DNA of 64,000 nucleotides, taken from the NCBI GenBank assembly GCA_018883545.1, contig JAHLEH010000007.1:62001-126000 (forward strand), read 5' to 3'. The notes beneath the pieces were generated by a model. The model worked only from the letters and a program-made list of their open reading frames with translations, had not been told where the DNA came from and did no database searches. This DNA comes from Marixanthotalea marina. GTDB lineage: Bacteria; Bacteroidota; Bacteroidia; Flavobacteriales; Flavobacteriaceae. Positions 52,471-60,439 of this stretch are shown here, in pieces (position 1 is the first letter of the stretch; every line of letters starts with the position of its first letter). Both the position numbers and the translations under genes were made by a program.

Positions 52471-53862
52471 TTAAGCTTCATTTTTTAATCGTTTTTGTTC
52501 TAAATGTTCTGATAAACGTTTTTCTATAATGGGTTGAATTAATGTTTTTCTTGGGTTTGTTTTTACAAAAGGATACAATTCTAAAGCATCTTTCATTAAG
52601 TCATTTTTATTAAGGTACTTGTTGGTTCCAACCAATACAATGTTATTGGCGTCAAATTGTTGCTGTTCGTTGTCGGCACTTTCTTTTATTTTCCGTTGAA
52701 TGGTGCCTTCTTTAAGTTGTTTTAAAAAACCACCGTTAGCTTCAATATCCTTAAAAAGTTCCAACGATTTTTCAGCTAGCTGATTTGTAATGGTTTCAAT
52801 ATAATAAGCGCCGTCAGCAGGGTTGTTCACAATATTAAAATAGCTTTCGTATTTTAAAATAAGTAGTTGGTTTCGGGCAATGCGTGTGCCAAATGCATTC
52901 ACTTTATGGAAAATAGTATCATAAGCTAAATTGCAAACCGTATCACTACCGCCTAAAATAGCACTCATGCATTCTGTGGTAGTTCGAAGCATATTGGTGT
53001 TGTAATCGTATAAGGTTTTGTTGCGTTTTGTAGGTGTTGTATAAACATAACAATTTGGGTTAAAGCCATATTCACTTGCAAGGGTTTGCCAAAGTATGCG
53101 TAACGCTCTTAGTTTGGCGACTTCAAAAAAGTAATTGGTTCCCACTGATAGGTTAAATATTACTTCAGGCTTCTCGGTACTATTTTCTTCGAAAATCACT
53201 CGAAGTAACGGGTTGTTATTTATATGGTTTAAATATTCGTTTGCATGGGCTAGGGCATAGGCCAGTTGCTGCACCATATTAGCCCCGGCATTTTGGTAAA
53301 GAGACACATCAACGCTAAAGGTATTGGCGGTTTTTATAATGCTTTCAAATTGGTTGAAATCGTCTTTAAAGTTTTTGAACCAATTGCCGCTTTTTGCAAG
53401 ATTGCCAATGATATCGGTGTGGATATGGATTCCAGATTTAGCAGGAATGACAACAGCATTTTTTATATATTTTTCTGAAAGAAATTGAAATTCGAAATGG
53501 ATTTCTGTTGAAGCTGTATCAATGTTTTTTATTAAATCTTCAATTGAAACCGAATTGTTTGGAATAATGAATTTAATGCTTTCGGCACCATTTTCAATCG
53601 CTTTAATGGCTATGGTGTTGGATTTTTCAACATTGGCAACATAAATGGTTTGACAAATCCGCCATTTGGAGGCTTTGCTTTGGGAAGTGTTGGGGAATTC
53701 TTCAAAGTCGTCGGCATGGTAAAAGGGCTTTACCGAGATATCTTCATTGGTTTTCCAAATAAGCGTATTGTTGTAATCGGCACCCTGAAGGTCGAATTGT
53801 ATTTTTTGTTTCCATTGCTTGGCAGTAACAGGATTAAATTCATCAAATAACAAATTACTCAT
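52471..53862 (-). CDS. mutA: methylmalonyl-CoA mutase small subunit with two in-frame repeat insertions
   Basis: A 463-residue non-catalytic partner of the mutase. Conserved pieces: FDEFNPVTAKQWKQKIQFDL, LIWKTNEDISVKPFYHADDF, SVGTNYFFEVAKLRALRILW, TTTECMSAILGGSDTVCNLA and NPADGAYYIETITNQLAEKS. It lacks the C-terminal B12 domain. Two blocks look inserted: VVIPAKSGIH (137-146), encoded by a palindromic repeat at 53427-53451, and PLLRVIFEENSTEK (218-231), encoded by another repeat at 53170-53210. Both keep the frame. They lie just before the region aligned to NLAKSGNWF and NLSVGTNYFFE, so they appear to be tolerated surface loops. It overlaps the ftsB-like gene by 8 nt. Confidence 0.9.
   Translation of the reverse strand: MSNLLFDEFNPVTAKQWKQKIQFDLQGADYNNTLIWKTNEDISVKPFYHADDFEEFPNTSQSKASKWRICQTIYVANVEKSNTIAIKAIENGAESIKFIIPNNSVSIEDLIKNIDTASTEIHFEFQFLSEKYIKNAVVIPAKSGIHIHTDIIGNLAKSGNWFKNFKDDFNQFESIIKTANTFSVDVSLYQNAGANMVQQLAYALAHANEYLNHINNNPLLRVIFEENSTEKPEVIFNLSVGTNYFFEVAKLRALRILWQTLASEYGFNPNCYVYTTPTKRNKTLYDYNTNMLRTTTECMSAILGGSDTVCNLAYDTIFHKVNAFGTRIARNQLLILKYESYFNIVNNPADGAYYIETITNQLAEKSLELFKDIEANGGFLKQLKEGTIQRKIKESADNEQQQFDANNIVLVGTNKYLNKNDLMKDALELYPFVKTNPRKTLIQPIIEKRLSEHLEQKRLKNEA
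53170..53210 (-). repeat. intragenic copy of the intergenic repeat (family B)
   Basis: Inside mutA, minus strand: 20 nt, acttcgagtgattttcgaag (53206-53187), is identical to 14941-14960. The match runs on as aaaatagtaccgagaag (53186-53170) against aaaatcgtatcgagaag at 14967-14983, with the 6 nt tatgag missing. Only 3 substitutions over 41 nt. Confidence 0.85.
53427..53451 (-). repeat. intragenic copy of the REP-like palindrome (family A)
   Basis: ggattccagatttagcagga then atgac within mutA, 21 of 25 positions equal to the copy at 5907-5931. Translated on the minus strand it gives VIPAKSGIH (residues 138-146), the hallmark peptide of this repeat family. Confidence 0.75.
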
Positions 53863-54178
53863 TATCTTTTGTTTTTAAACTGTCCTCATACTCCATGATG
53901 AAAATTTCTTCATTGTCACGTTTCATGTAGTATTCCTCGCGGGCAAATTTCTCCAGCCCTTCTTCGGTACTTAATTTCTTTAAGGCTTTTTTATCTTTTT
54001 CTATCTCTTTTTTATAATAGTCTTTTTGGGATTCCAAGTCATCAATCTCATTGTTTAGTTCTCTATGGATTAACCAAGAATTGGCGTCGAAAAACAGCAT
54101 CCAGATAAGGAACACAAACAAAATAAGAACAAATATGTTCTTGAACGGTTTTAATATTTTTTTTCTGTTTAACGCCAT
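53855..54178 (-). CDS. septum formation initiator family protein (FtsB/DivIC-like)
   Basis: A 107-residue membrane protein with one N-terminal helix (about 13-30; IFVLILFVFLIWMLFFDANS) followed by a long coiled coil (about 38-75; ELNNEIDDLESQKDYYKKEI and EKDKKALKKLSTEEGLEKFA) and the ending REEYYMKRDNEEIF. It fits the FtsB/DivIC family of cell-division proteins, which link early and late divisome parts. It sits between udk and mutA, overlapping both (1 and 8 nt), a conserved flavobacterial order. Confidence 0.85.
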   Translation of the reverse strand: MALNRKKILKPFKNIFVLILFVFLIWMLFFDANSWLIHRELNNEIDDLESQKDYYKKEIEKDKKALKKLSTEEGLEKFAREEYYMKRDNEEIFIMEYEDSLKTKDNE

Positions 54179-54783
54179 TATAGTTTTTGGTTGATGATGG
54201 AACGCACTATATCTATCGCCACTGTGTTGTGCCTGTTGTTTGGTATGATAATATCGGCGTACTCTTTCATAGGCTCTATAAATTGTTCGTGCATTGGTTT
54301 AAGAGTATTTTGGTAGCGTGCCAGCACTTCATCTAAATCCCTGCCGCGCTCGGCTATATCACGTTTCAAACGACGAATTAAGCGTTCATCGGTATCTGCA
54401 TGCACAAATATTTTAATATCGAACAAATCCCTTAATTCAGCATTTGTTAAGATTAGGATACCTTCAACTATCATTACCTTTCTTGGGTGTGTTATTATGG
54501 TGTCACCCGTTCTATTATGTTTAACGAAGGAATAGACAGGTTGGTGTATGGCATTGCCACTTTTTAAGGCTTTTAAATGATTGACCAACAAATCGAAATC
54601 AATAGACCTTGGATGGTCAAAATTGATGTTGGTGCGTTCCTCGTAGCTTAAGTGCGTAGTGTCGTTGTAATAAGAGTCTTGAGAAATAACGCCCACTTCA
54701 CCTTCGGGGAGTTCTTTCAAAATCTTATTTACCACAGTGGTTTTGCCGCAACCCGTGCCACCTGCAATTCCAATAATTAACAT
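54178..54783 (-). CDS. udk: uridine kinase
   Basis: A 201-residue kinase that phosphorylates uridine and cytidine. The P-loop is GIAGGTGCGKTTVVNK (5-20); DSYYNDTTHLSYEERTNINF, DHPRSIDFDLLVNHL and KVMIVEGILILTNAELRDLF are family-typical, as is RRLKRDIAERGRDLDEVLAR. Length is standard. It heads the udk-ftsB-mutA-lipoprotein-mutB run, with a minus-strand TAACTTTG box at 54805-54812 as a promoter candidate. Confidence 0.94.
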   Translation of the reverse strand: MLIIGIAGGTGCGKTTVVNKILKELPEGEVGVISQDSYYNDTTHLSYEERTNINFDHPRSIDFDLLVNHLKALKSGNAIHQPVYSFVKHNRTGDTIITHPRKVMIVEGILILTNAELRDLFDIKIFVHADTDERLIRRLKRDIAERGRDLDEVLARYQNTLKPMHEQFIEPMKEYADIIIPNNRHNTVAIDIVRSIINQKL

Positions 54784-54846
54784 AAAAAGGTTTTACTAAC
54801 TATACAAAGTTAGCTAAATGCCTAAAGAAATTAACGGTAGAAAAGT

Positions 54847-55251
54847 TTATTTTTTTATTTCTAAAACTTCGGCTTCGGTAACTATTTTGTCGTTAGTGTT
54901 GCCCCAACTGTTGGTTATGTAGTTCATAACATCGGCGACTTCAGATTCCAACAGGCCTAAATTAGCCATAATTCTGTTGTATGTGTTGCCATTAACTATA
55001 ATTTCACCTTGCATGCCGTATTTTATAGCCCTGATGCTCTTTTCTCGATTTTTCATTAGAAAATCTGATTTTGCCAAAGGCGGAAATGAGCCAGCTACGC
55101 CTTCGCCATTTACCATGTGGCATGTAATACAGAAATCCTGATATATTTCACTGCCTCTTTTGATGCTTTCCTCTAAAGCTTTGTCCTGACCAAATGCAGA
55201 TACGAAAAGCCCTGATAGAAAGAGAAGGCAGAACGATGCAATTATTTTCAT
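54847..55251 (-). CDS. c-type cytochrome
   Basis: A 134-residue exported cytochrome from MKIIASFCLLFLSGLFVSAF; the haem motif is FCITCHMVNGEGVAGSFPPL with Cys-x-x-Cys-His, and the distal Met is in ANLGLLESEVADVMNYI-side sequence (probably Met of IMANLG). A longer frame to 55356 runs into the dehydrogenase gene and adds no signal-peptide-like start. It lies 4 nt behind the PQQ-type dehydrogenase gene and is the probable electron acceptor. Confidence 0.87.
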   Translation of the reverse strand: MKIIASFCLLFLSGLFVSAFGQDKALEESIKRGSEIYQDFCITCHMVNGEGVAGSFPPLAKSDFLMKNREKSIRAIKYGMQGEIIVNGNTYNRIMANLGLLESEVADVMNYITNSWGNTNDKIVTEAEVLEIKK

Positions 55252-55255
55252 AAAT

Positions 55256-56377
55256 TTAGTTTGGTATAATTTTATAAATACCTTTTCCTTCGGCTGCAAT
55301 GTATATATAGCCATCAGGAGCTTGTACCACATTTCTAAGACGACCAATACCTTCAAACAATTTTTCCCGTTTTACCACTTTATTGTTTTCAAGCACAAGG
55401 CGTTCTAAATAGGCGAATTTTAACGAACCTGCCAAAACATTGCCTTTCCAATCAGGGTATTTATCGGACGAAACAATGGCCAAGCCAGAAGGAGCGATAG
55501 ACGGTACCCAATAGAACAATGGTTGTTCCATGCCTTCTTTTTCTGTGATATCTGTAAAACTAGTACCGTCGTAATTGATACCGTAGGATATAACTGGCCA
55601 ACCGTAATTTTTTCCTTTTTTAATGATGTTAATTTCGTCACCACCTTGTGGACCATGTTCGTGCTCCCAAATTTCTCCCGTAACGGGATGTTTTACCAAG
55701 CCTTGCGGATTTCTGTGGCCATAACTATAAATGGCTTTTTTGGCGTTGGGTGTGTTGTAGAACGGATTGTCTTCTGGAATGCGGCCATCGTCATAAAGGC
55801 GGTATATTTTACCGTTGTCTCGTGTAATATCTTGCGGATTTGTGTCACGATCGCCACGTTCGCCGGCAGAAAAATACAAATACCCATCATTATCAAACGC
55901 AATACGCGAACCAAAATGCTGACCTCTGGTAGTATTAGGCCCCGCTTTGTATAAAACTTCTTGGTTGGTAAGGGTATTGCCACTTAATTTAGCTCTCATC
56001 AGTGCCGTATTGCCACCTGTGCCTTCGCCTTCGGACGATGCGTAGGTAAAGTAAATCCAACCGTTATTTTCATAATCAGGATGCAATTTAACATCTAAAA
56101 AACCACCTTGTCCACGTACGTAAACATCTGGAGCGCCAGAAATAATGGTTTTTGTGCCATTTTTAAAATGGATGAGGTCGCCCGATTTTTCGGTAATAAG
56201 CATACTGCCATCTGGTAAAAAAGCCAAGCCCCAAGCAATGGAAATGTCTGGTACAACCAACTCAGTTGTATAGTTAACGGCTTGAGGTTCTTCAACTTTA
56301 ACAGAGGATTCTGTTTGCTGCGCACAAGCAGAAATAGTAATTATAACTAACGGAATTATAAAAAGTAATTTTTTCAT
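55256..56377 (-). CDS. PQQ-dependent sugar dehydrogenase (aldose/sorbosone dehydrogenase type)
   Basis: A 373-residue exported lipoprotein (lipobox TISACAQQ) with the soluble PQQ glucose/sorbosone dehydrogenase propeller. Motifs: IAWGLAFLPDGSMLITEKSG, GFLDVKLHPDYENNGWIYFT, RGQHFGSRIAFDNDGYLYFS, YGHRNPQGLVKHPVTGEIWE, EHGPQGGDEINIIKKGKNYG and the end IGRLRNVVQAPDGYIYIAAE. Members of the E. coli YliI type oxidise aldoses at the periplasmic face using PQQ and Ca, passing electrons to a cytochrome; here the next gene encodes one. The cofactor requirement is inferred from the family. Confidence 0.9.
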   Translation of the reverse strand: MKKLLFIIPLVIITISACAQQTESSVKVEEPQAVNYTTELVVPDISIAWGLAFLPDGSMLITEKSGDLIHFKNGTKTIISGAPDVYVRGQGGFLDVKLHPDYENNGWIYFTYASSEGEGTGGNTALMRAKLSGNTLTNQEVLYKAGPNTTRGQHFGSRIAFDNDGYLYFSAGERGDRDTNPQDITRDNGKIYRLYDDGRIPEDNPFYNTPNAKKAIYSYGHRNPQGLVKHPVTGEIWEHEHGPQGGDEINIIKKGKNYGWPVISYGINYDGTSFTDITEKEGMEQPLFYWVPSIAPSGLAIVSSDKYPDWKGNVLAGSLKFAYLERLVLENNKVVKREKLFEGIGRLRNVVQAPDGYIYIAAEGKGIYKIIPN

Positions 56378-56421
56378 AACAAAGGGTATAAATGTTTGTT
56401 TCTAAAGTTAATAAGAATTAT

Positions 56422-58716
56422 TTAGAAATTATAATTGATGTTTATGCCGGCAAAATAATTTACAGGTTCGCCAGGATAATAGTATCTTGGAGCACTTCCG
56501 CCAAAGCCAGAAGTATTTATTAATATCTGTGAGGCGTATTTTTCATCAAAAATGTTATTAAGTCCATAAAAGGCGTTACAGGTTAATTTATTGTCAATGA
56601 AATTAATTTTATAACCTACTTTTAAGTTTGTGAGCTTGTAACTATCTGAATACAAACTATTGTCATCTAAAATAGGCATGCTTCCTACATATTGAAAGTT
56701 TATATTTCCGTAAAACCCTATTTTGGAACTAAAATCAATACCTGCGTTAAACACATCACTAGGTACACCTGTTAAATCATTTCCTGAGTAATCATTGGTA
56801 TCGTCTACAAATTCCTTGAACTTGTAATTATTTAACGTATAGCTAGCAAAAGTGCTTAATTTGAAAGATTCTTTATTAAGGATGTTGTAGTTTAAGGATG
56901 CTTCAATGCCATCATGCTGTGTTCTTCCTGCATTAATTCCAATATATTGATCTTGGGCTGTTCTTCTCGAAACAAGTAGGTTCTTTATGTCCAATCGGTA
57001 TAATGAAAGGTTGAAAAATAATTTGTTTTGAATAAGAGAGCCTCTGGTGCCAACTTCAAAATTCCAACCGGTTTCTGGTTTTAAATCTTGATTTATTTGT
57101 CCGTCGGGCATCAATGTTTCATCAAGTGTGATGGGCGAAAAACCATGACTTATGTTAGAATATACTGAAATATTATCTGCGAATAGATGTGATATGCCAA
57201 ATTTAGGTGATAGAATGCCATTAAATTTATAAGATCCCGATTGGTCTGGGTCACTTGCTGAAGCCATAAATCTATCATCTAAATCGTAAGACGTTTGGTT
57301 GTAGTTTAAGCCAAGGGAAAGTGTTGTTTTTTCAGTTAATGCATAGTTGCTTTCGAAGAAAAGATTAAAGTACGACCTTTTCTCTTTAAAATCAGTTAAA
57401 GGACCACCTTCAACACTACCGGTTCCTGGAGGGTAATCTTCGTAAAGGTTTTCAAAAGTGCCATACCTGTAGTTGTCCCTAAAAATTTCACCACCAAGCG
57501 TCCAATCTAAAGTTTTGTCAAAAATATTTGTATTGCCAATTAATCTGCTTCTAAGACCAATAGCAAATGTTTTTTCATCTAAAATATCAAAAGGCCTTGG
57601 TTCGTACCCATTTCTAAAAGAAGAAAAAATGCTGGTGCTTTGTTTTAAATTGTCATTGTAACGATGGTTCCAAGACAGCCCAAAAATAGCACGTTGTGAA
57701 TCTTCATAACCCTTTGCTTGTCGCCATGTAAAAGCGGCAGAAGATGGGTTGTTTATATAGGCGTTTTCATTTATGGAACTCGGTATGTAGCCAAACAAAT
57801 CAACATAACTCATTAAAAAAGAAAGTTCGTCGTTTTCACCTAAAAAATGATTGGTGCTTAACGTAAATGTTTGTCGGTCATATTCGTTGTTATCTCTGTA
57901 GCCATCACTATGGGTATTACTGTAAATAGCCCTAAAACTGTTTTTTGTAGAACCATAATTTAGGTTTACGGTTTCTTTAATTAGCCCAAATGATCCAAAC
58001 ATGAATTCCCCGTTGGCATTTGCTTGATTTAAATAGGCATTTTGAGGCGTTAAATGGATGGTGCCCCCAAGTCCTACACCGTAAATGGTAGAAGCGCCTT
58101 TGTCTATTTCCAGTCTGGCAATAGAAGTGAGTTCAAAATCCTCAATGTTTGTTTCGCCACTACCATTTGTTAGGGGGATATCTTTAAAGTAAGCCCTTAT
58201 TTTTGCCGTTCCAAAAAGATTTCTGGCGCCAACACCCCTTATAGTAATTCTGTTGGTGCTAAGTGTGGCACTTTGCATGAATACACCGGGAATACGGTTT
58301 AATGTTGGAGCTATGATGGTATTGTTGGCTTTTTGGATATCTTCGGTAGAAACAATGTTTACGGTATTTGTGGCCTTTTTTAAACGTTTTGGTAATTGAT
58401 TAGCATTAATAACCACCTCGTTTAATTCTGAAATATCAATTTCCAATTGAATTATTTGGTATTTTTGATCAATAGTTAGCTCAGTTGGATGGTATCCTGT
58501 TTTTTGAATTAAATAAATGCCAGAACTGTTAACTTCAAATTCCCCCTGAATGTTAGATGTGTATATTTGATTATCTGTTAAATTGGTAATGCTAACATTT
58601 GTCAAAGCAGCACCACTTTCAATATCTACTATTTTTCCTTTAAAATTTTCTTGGGCGTTAGATGTGTTAATTGTAAAAATTGCTAAAAGAAATATAGCTT
58701 TTAAAATCAATTTCAT
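56422..58716 (-). CDS. TonB-dependent receptor of the sugar dehydrogenase cluster
   Basis: A 764-residue outer-membrane receptor: signal peptide (about 1-21), CarboxypepD_reg-like domain (about 25-98), plug (about 115-225; VNIVSTEDIQKANNTIIAPT; TRITIRGVGARNLFGTAKIR-like with ITIRGVGARNLFGTAK; KGASTIYGVGLGGTIHL) and a barrel ending NYFAGININYNF. The loop NPSSAAFTWRQAKGYEDSQR is notable. It is 44 nt upstream of the PQQ-type dehydrogenase gene on the same strand, so the cargo is likely either the dehydrogenase cofactor PQQ or the sugar substrate. Siderophore uptake cannot be excluded. Confidence 0.88.
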   Translation of the reverse strand: MKLILKAIFLLAIFTINTSNAQENFKGKIVDIESGAALTNVSITNLTDNQIYTSNIQGEFEVNSSGIYLIQKTGYHPTELTIDQKYQIIQLEIDISELNEVVINANQLPKRLKKATNTVNIVSTEDIQKANNTIIAPTLNRIPGVFMQSATLSTNRITIRGVGARNLFGTAKIRAYFKDIPLTNGSGETNIEDFELTSIARLEIDKGASTIYGVGLGGTIHLTPQNAYLNQANANGEFMFGSFGLIKETVNLNYGSTKNSFRAIYSNTHSDGYRDNNEYDRQTFTLSTNHFLGENDELSFLMSYVDLFGYIPSSINENAYINNPSSAAFTWRQAKGYEDSQRAIFGLSWNHRYNDNLKQSTSIFSSFRNGYEPRPFDILDEKTFAIGLRSRLIGNTNIFDKTLDWTLGGEIFRDNYRYGTFENLYEDYPPGTGSVEGGPLTDFKEKRSYFNLFFESNYALTEKTTLSLGLNYNQTSYDLDDRFMASASDPDQSGSYKFNGILSPKFGISHLFADNISVYSNISHGFSPITLDETLMPDGQINQDLKPETGWNFEVGTRGSLIQNKLFFNLSLYRLDIKNLLVSRRTAQDQYIGINAGRTQHDGIEASLNYNILNKESFKLSTFASYTLNNYKFKEFVDDTNDYSGNDLTGVPSDVFNAGIDFSSKIGFYGNINFQYVGSMPILDDNSLYSDSYKLTNLKVGYKINFIDNKLTCNAFYGLNNIFDEKYASQILINTSGFGGSAPRYYYPGEPVNYFAGININYNF

Positions 58717-58855
58717 TTTTGTTTATTTAGTTTGGTTGTTTTAAAATTGGCCATAAAACTATTACTAAAAAATTAATTTTTACCACTGCTTTTGTATAAA
58801 AGAATGTTAACAAAAAGTTTAAAGTAAAAAACAGTGTATTTAATTAAGAAATCTG

Positions 58856-58885
58856 TTGTATTACTTCAATATTTGTATATATTTG
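58856..58885 (+). promoter_or_regulatory. promoter for the tRNA-Pro transcript
   Basis: TTG at 58856-58858, 19-bp spacer, TATATTTG at 58878-58885, followed by cactctc as at ychF. The predicted start near 58892 leaves about 130 nt before the tRNA. That leader has one hairpin (aaatgttcgcagaacattt, 58988-59006) and no convincing gene; nothing else was found in 58717-58855 beyond the divergent TonB-receptor upstream region. Confidence 0.7.
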
Positions 58886-59021
58886 CACTCTCATTTTTGG
58901 AACTAGAAATAATCTTTTCTGTTACGAAAATAAAAAACGAATTGAACACTAAGTCCAGAGCCTTGCGCAAGCTGGCCCTTTCACTAAAAATGTTCGCAGA
59001 ACATTTTCTTAACGTTCAGTC

Positions 59022-59096
59022 CGGGGTGTAGCGTAGCCCGGTTATCGCGCCTGCTTTGGGAGCAGGAGGTCGCAGGTTCGAATCCTGCCACCCCGA
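59022..59096 (+). tRNA. tRNA-Pro (anticodon TGG)
   Basis: Acceptor stem cggggtg pairs with caccccg; the anticodon arm is cctgctttgggagcagg with TGG in the loop; the T-arm contains ggttcgaatcc, and the discriminator is A. The CCA is not encoded (the next bases are caaa). It has a promoter 140 nt upstream. The 3' half is duplicated at 59213-59233. Confidence 0.95.
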
Positions 59097-59101
59097 CAAA
59101 A
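59081..59101 (+). repeat. direct repeat, copy 1: 3' end of tRNA-Pro
   Basis: The string aatcctgccaccccgacaaa plus a, covering the T-arm 3' side, the acceptor 3' strand and 5 nt beyond the tRNA. An exact copy occurs 132 nt further on at 59213-59233. Such a duplicate at a tRNA 3' end is the form left by a tRNA-targeted integrase (att site). Confidence 0.85.
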
Positions 59102-59212
59102 TAAAGCGTGGTGTTTTGTAGAAAGTTTACTTTCTTAAGAAAACATGAGGTTTATTTAGAAATTAAAGCATAGCTTTAATTTGCAACATACCTTATCAGG
59201 ATCAATTTTGTT

Positions 59213-59233
59213 AATCCTGCCACCCCGACAAAA
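59213..59233 (+). repeat. direct repeat, copy 2: duplicate of tRNA-Pro 3' end
   Basis: Exact 21-nt copy of 59081-59101, without the rest of a tRNA upstream. The 111 nt between the copies contain no ORF. The interval may be the residue of an excised element, or of a deleted tandem tRNA-Pro gene. Confidence 0.85.
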
Positions 59234-59262
59234 AGCCTTGCAACTGCAAGGCTTTTTTATTT
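59230..59262 (+). terminator. intrinsic terminator of the tRNA-Pro transcript
   Basis: Stem aaagccttgc / gcaaggcttt, loop aact, followed by a T run, immediately after the second copy of the tRNA 3' end. The position suggests the terminator once directly followed a complete tRNA. Confidence 0.88.
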
Positions 59263-59397
59263 CATAAAATTCTTGATAATATTTACTTGAAAAATAGAAT
59301 AGATTTTAAATATCGCATTATATCAAGTGTTAATAACTTAACTTGTAAGTTTTAGTTTAAAAAAACTACTTTTACAGTGTTAAAAGAACAAATGATT

Positions 59398-60378
59398 ATG
59401 GCAGAAACTATTGAAAGAGTAAAATGTTTAATTATTGGGTCTGGTCCAGCTGGTTACACAGCAGCCATTTATGCGGCCAGAGCCAATATGGCTCCTGTTT
59501 TATACCAAGGAACGCAACCAGGAGGCCAATTGACTACTACAAATGAGGTTGAAAATTTTCCCGGGTATCCTGATGGTATTACTGGACCTGAAATGATGAT
59601 GGAACTACAAAAACAAGCAGAGCGTTTTGAGGCAGATGTACGTCATGGTTGGATTACCAAAGTTGATTTTTCTGGAGATATCCATAAGGTCTGGGTGAAC
59701 GACGAAAAAGAAATCCATTGTGATACGGTGATTATTTCTACTGGCGCTTCGGCGAAATATCTTGGCTTGGATTCTGAACAAAAATATTTAAAACTAGGTG
59801 GTGGTGTTTCCGCATGTGCTGTTTGTGATGGTTTCTTTTATAGAAACCAAGAAGTGGTTATAGTAGGTGCTGGTGATTCAGCTTGTGAAGAAGCCCACTA
59901 CTTATCTAAGTTATGTAAAAAAGTGACCATGTTGGTTAGGCGAGATGAATTTAGAGCCTCTAAAATCATGGAAGAACGTGTTAAAAACACACCCAATATT
60001 GAGATTTTGTTCAATACCGAGACCGATGAAGTTGTAGGAGATGGGCAAGTAGTCACTGGTGTTAGGGTTTTTAATAATAAAACCAAAGAGAAACATGAAA
60101 TTCCGGCTACTGGCTTTTTTGTGGCTATAGGACATAAACCTAACACCGATATTTTTAAAGACTTTTTGAATATGGATGAGACGGGTTATATTATTAATAA
60201 ACCTGGAACTGCCAAAACCAACGTAGAAGGCGTATTTGTATCTGGCGATGCAGCCGACCATGTGTACAGACAAGCCATTACGGCGGCAGGGACTGGATGT
60301 ATGGCGGCCTTAGACGCCGAACGTTATTTAGCTGCTAAAGACGCCACGTTTGAAGTTTCTACGTCTACTTATAATTAA
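59398..60378 (+). CDS. trxB: thioredoxin-disulfide reductase
   Basis: A 326-residue FAD/NADPH enzyme starting MAETIERVKCLIIGSGPAGY. Motifs: GSGPAGYTAAIYAARANMAP (FAD), TTTNEVENFPGYPDGITGPE, the redox pair Cys-Ala-Val-Cys in SACAVCDGFFYRNQEVVIVG (with GAGDSACEEAHYLS for NADPH) and GVFVSGDAADHVYRQAITAA. It keeps thioredoxin reduced. Two earlier in-frame ATG/TTG starts (59377, 59392) are less like the family start. A promoter TTG (59343-59345) with TACTTTTA (59367-59374) is plausible but would leave a short leader. Confidence 0.95.
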   Translation: MAETIERVKCLIIGSGPAGYTAAIYAARANMAPVLYQGTQPGGQLTTTNEVENFPGYPDGITGPEMMMELQKQAERFEADVRHGWITKVDFSGDIHKVWVNDEKEIHCDTVIISTGASAKYLGLDSEQKYLKLGGGVSACAVCDGFFYRNQEVVIVGAGDSACEEAHYLSKLCKKVTMLVRRDEFRASKIMEERVKNTPNIEILFNTETDEVVGDGQVVTGVRVFNNKTKEKHEIPATGFFVAIGHKPNTDIFKDFLNMDETGYIINKPGTAKTNVEGVFVSGDAADHVYRQAITAAGTGCMAALDAERYLAAKDATFEVSTSTYN

Positions 60379-60402
60379 TAAACAAACTTTTGTTTTATAT
60401 AT

Positions 60403-60439
60403 AATATCCCCGATGTCCAGCATCGGGGATTATTTTTTT
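60403..60439. terminator. bidirectional terminator between trxB and the TonB receptor
   Basis: Stem atccccgatg / catcggggat (60406-60415, 60421-60430), 5-nt loop tccag, T run on the plus strand and A-rich flank on the minus side. It ends trxB and, from the other strand, the TonB receptor gene. Confidence 0.88.

Noticed and set aside
55252..55356. N-terminal extension of the cytochrome c
   Set aside because: It overlaps the dehydrogenase gene and would hide the signal peptide; 55251 is preferred.
58834..59031. 65-residue ORF overlapping the tRNA-Pro promoter and leader
   Set aside because: It spans the promoter, the leader hairpin and the start of the tRNA, and has no protein-like pattern.
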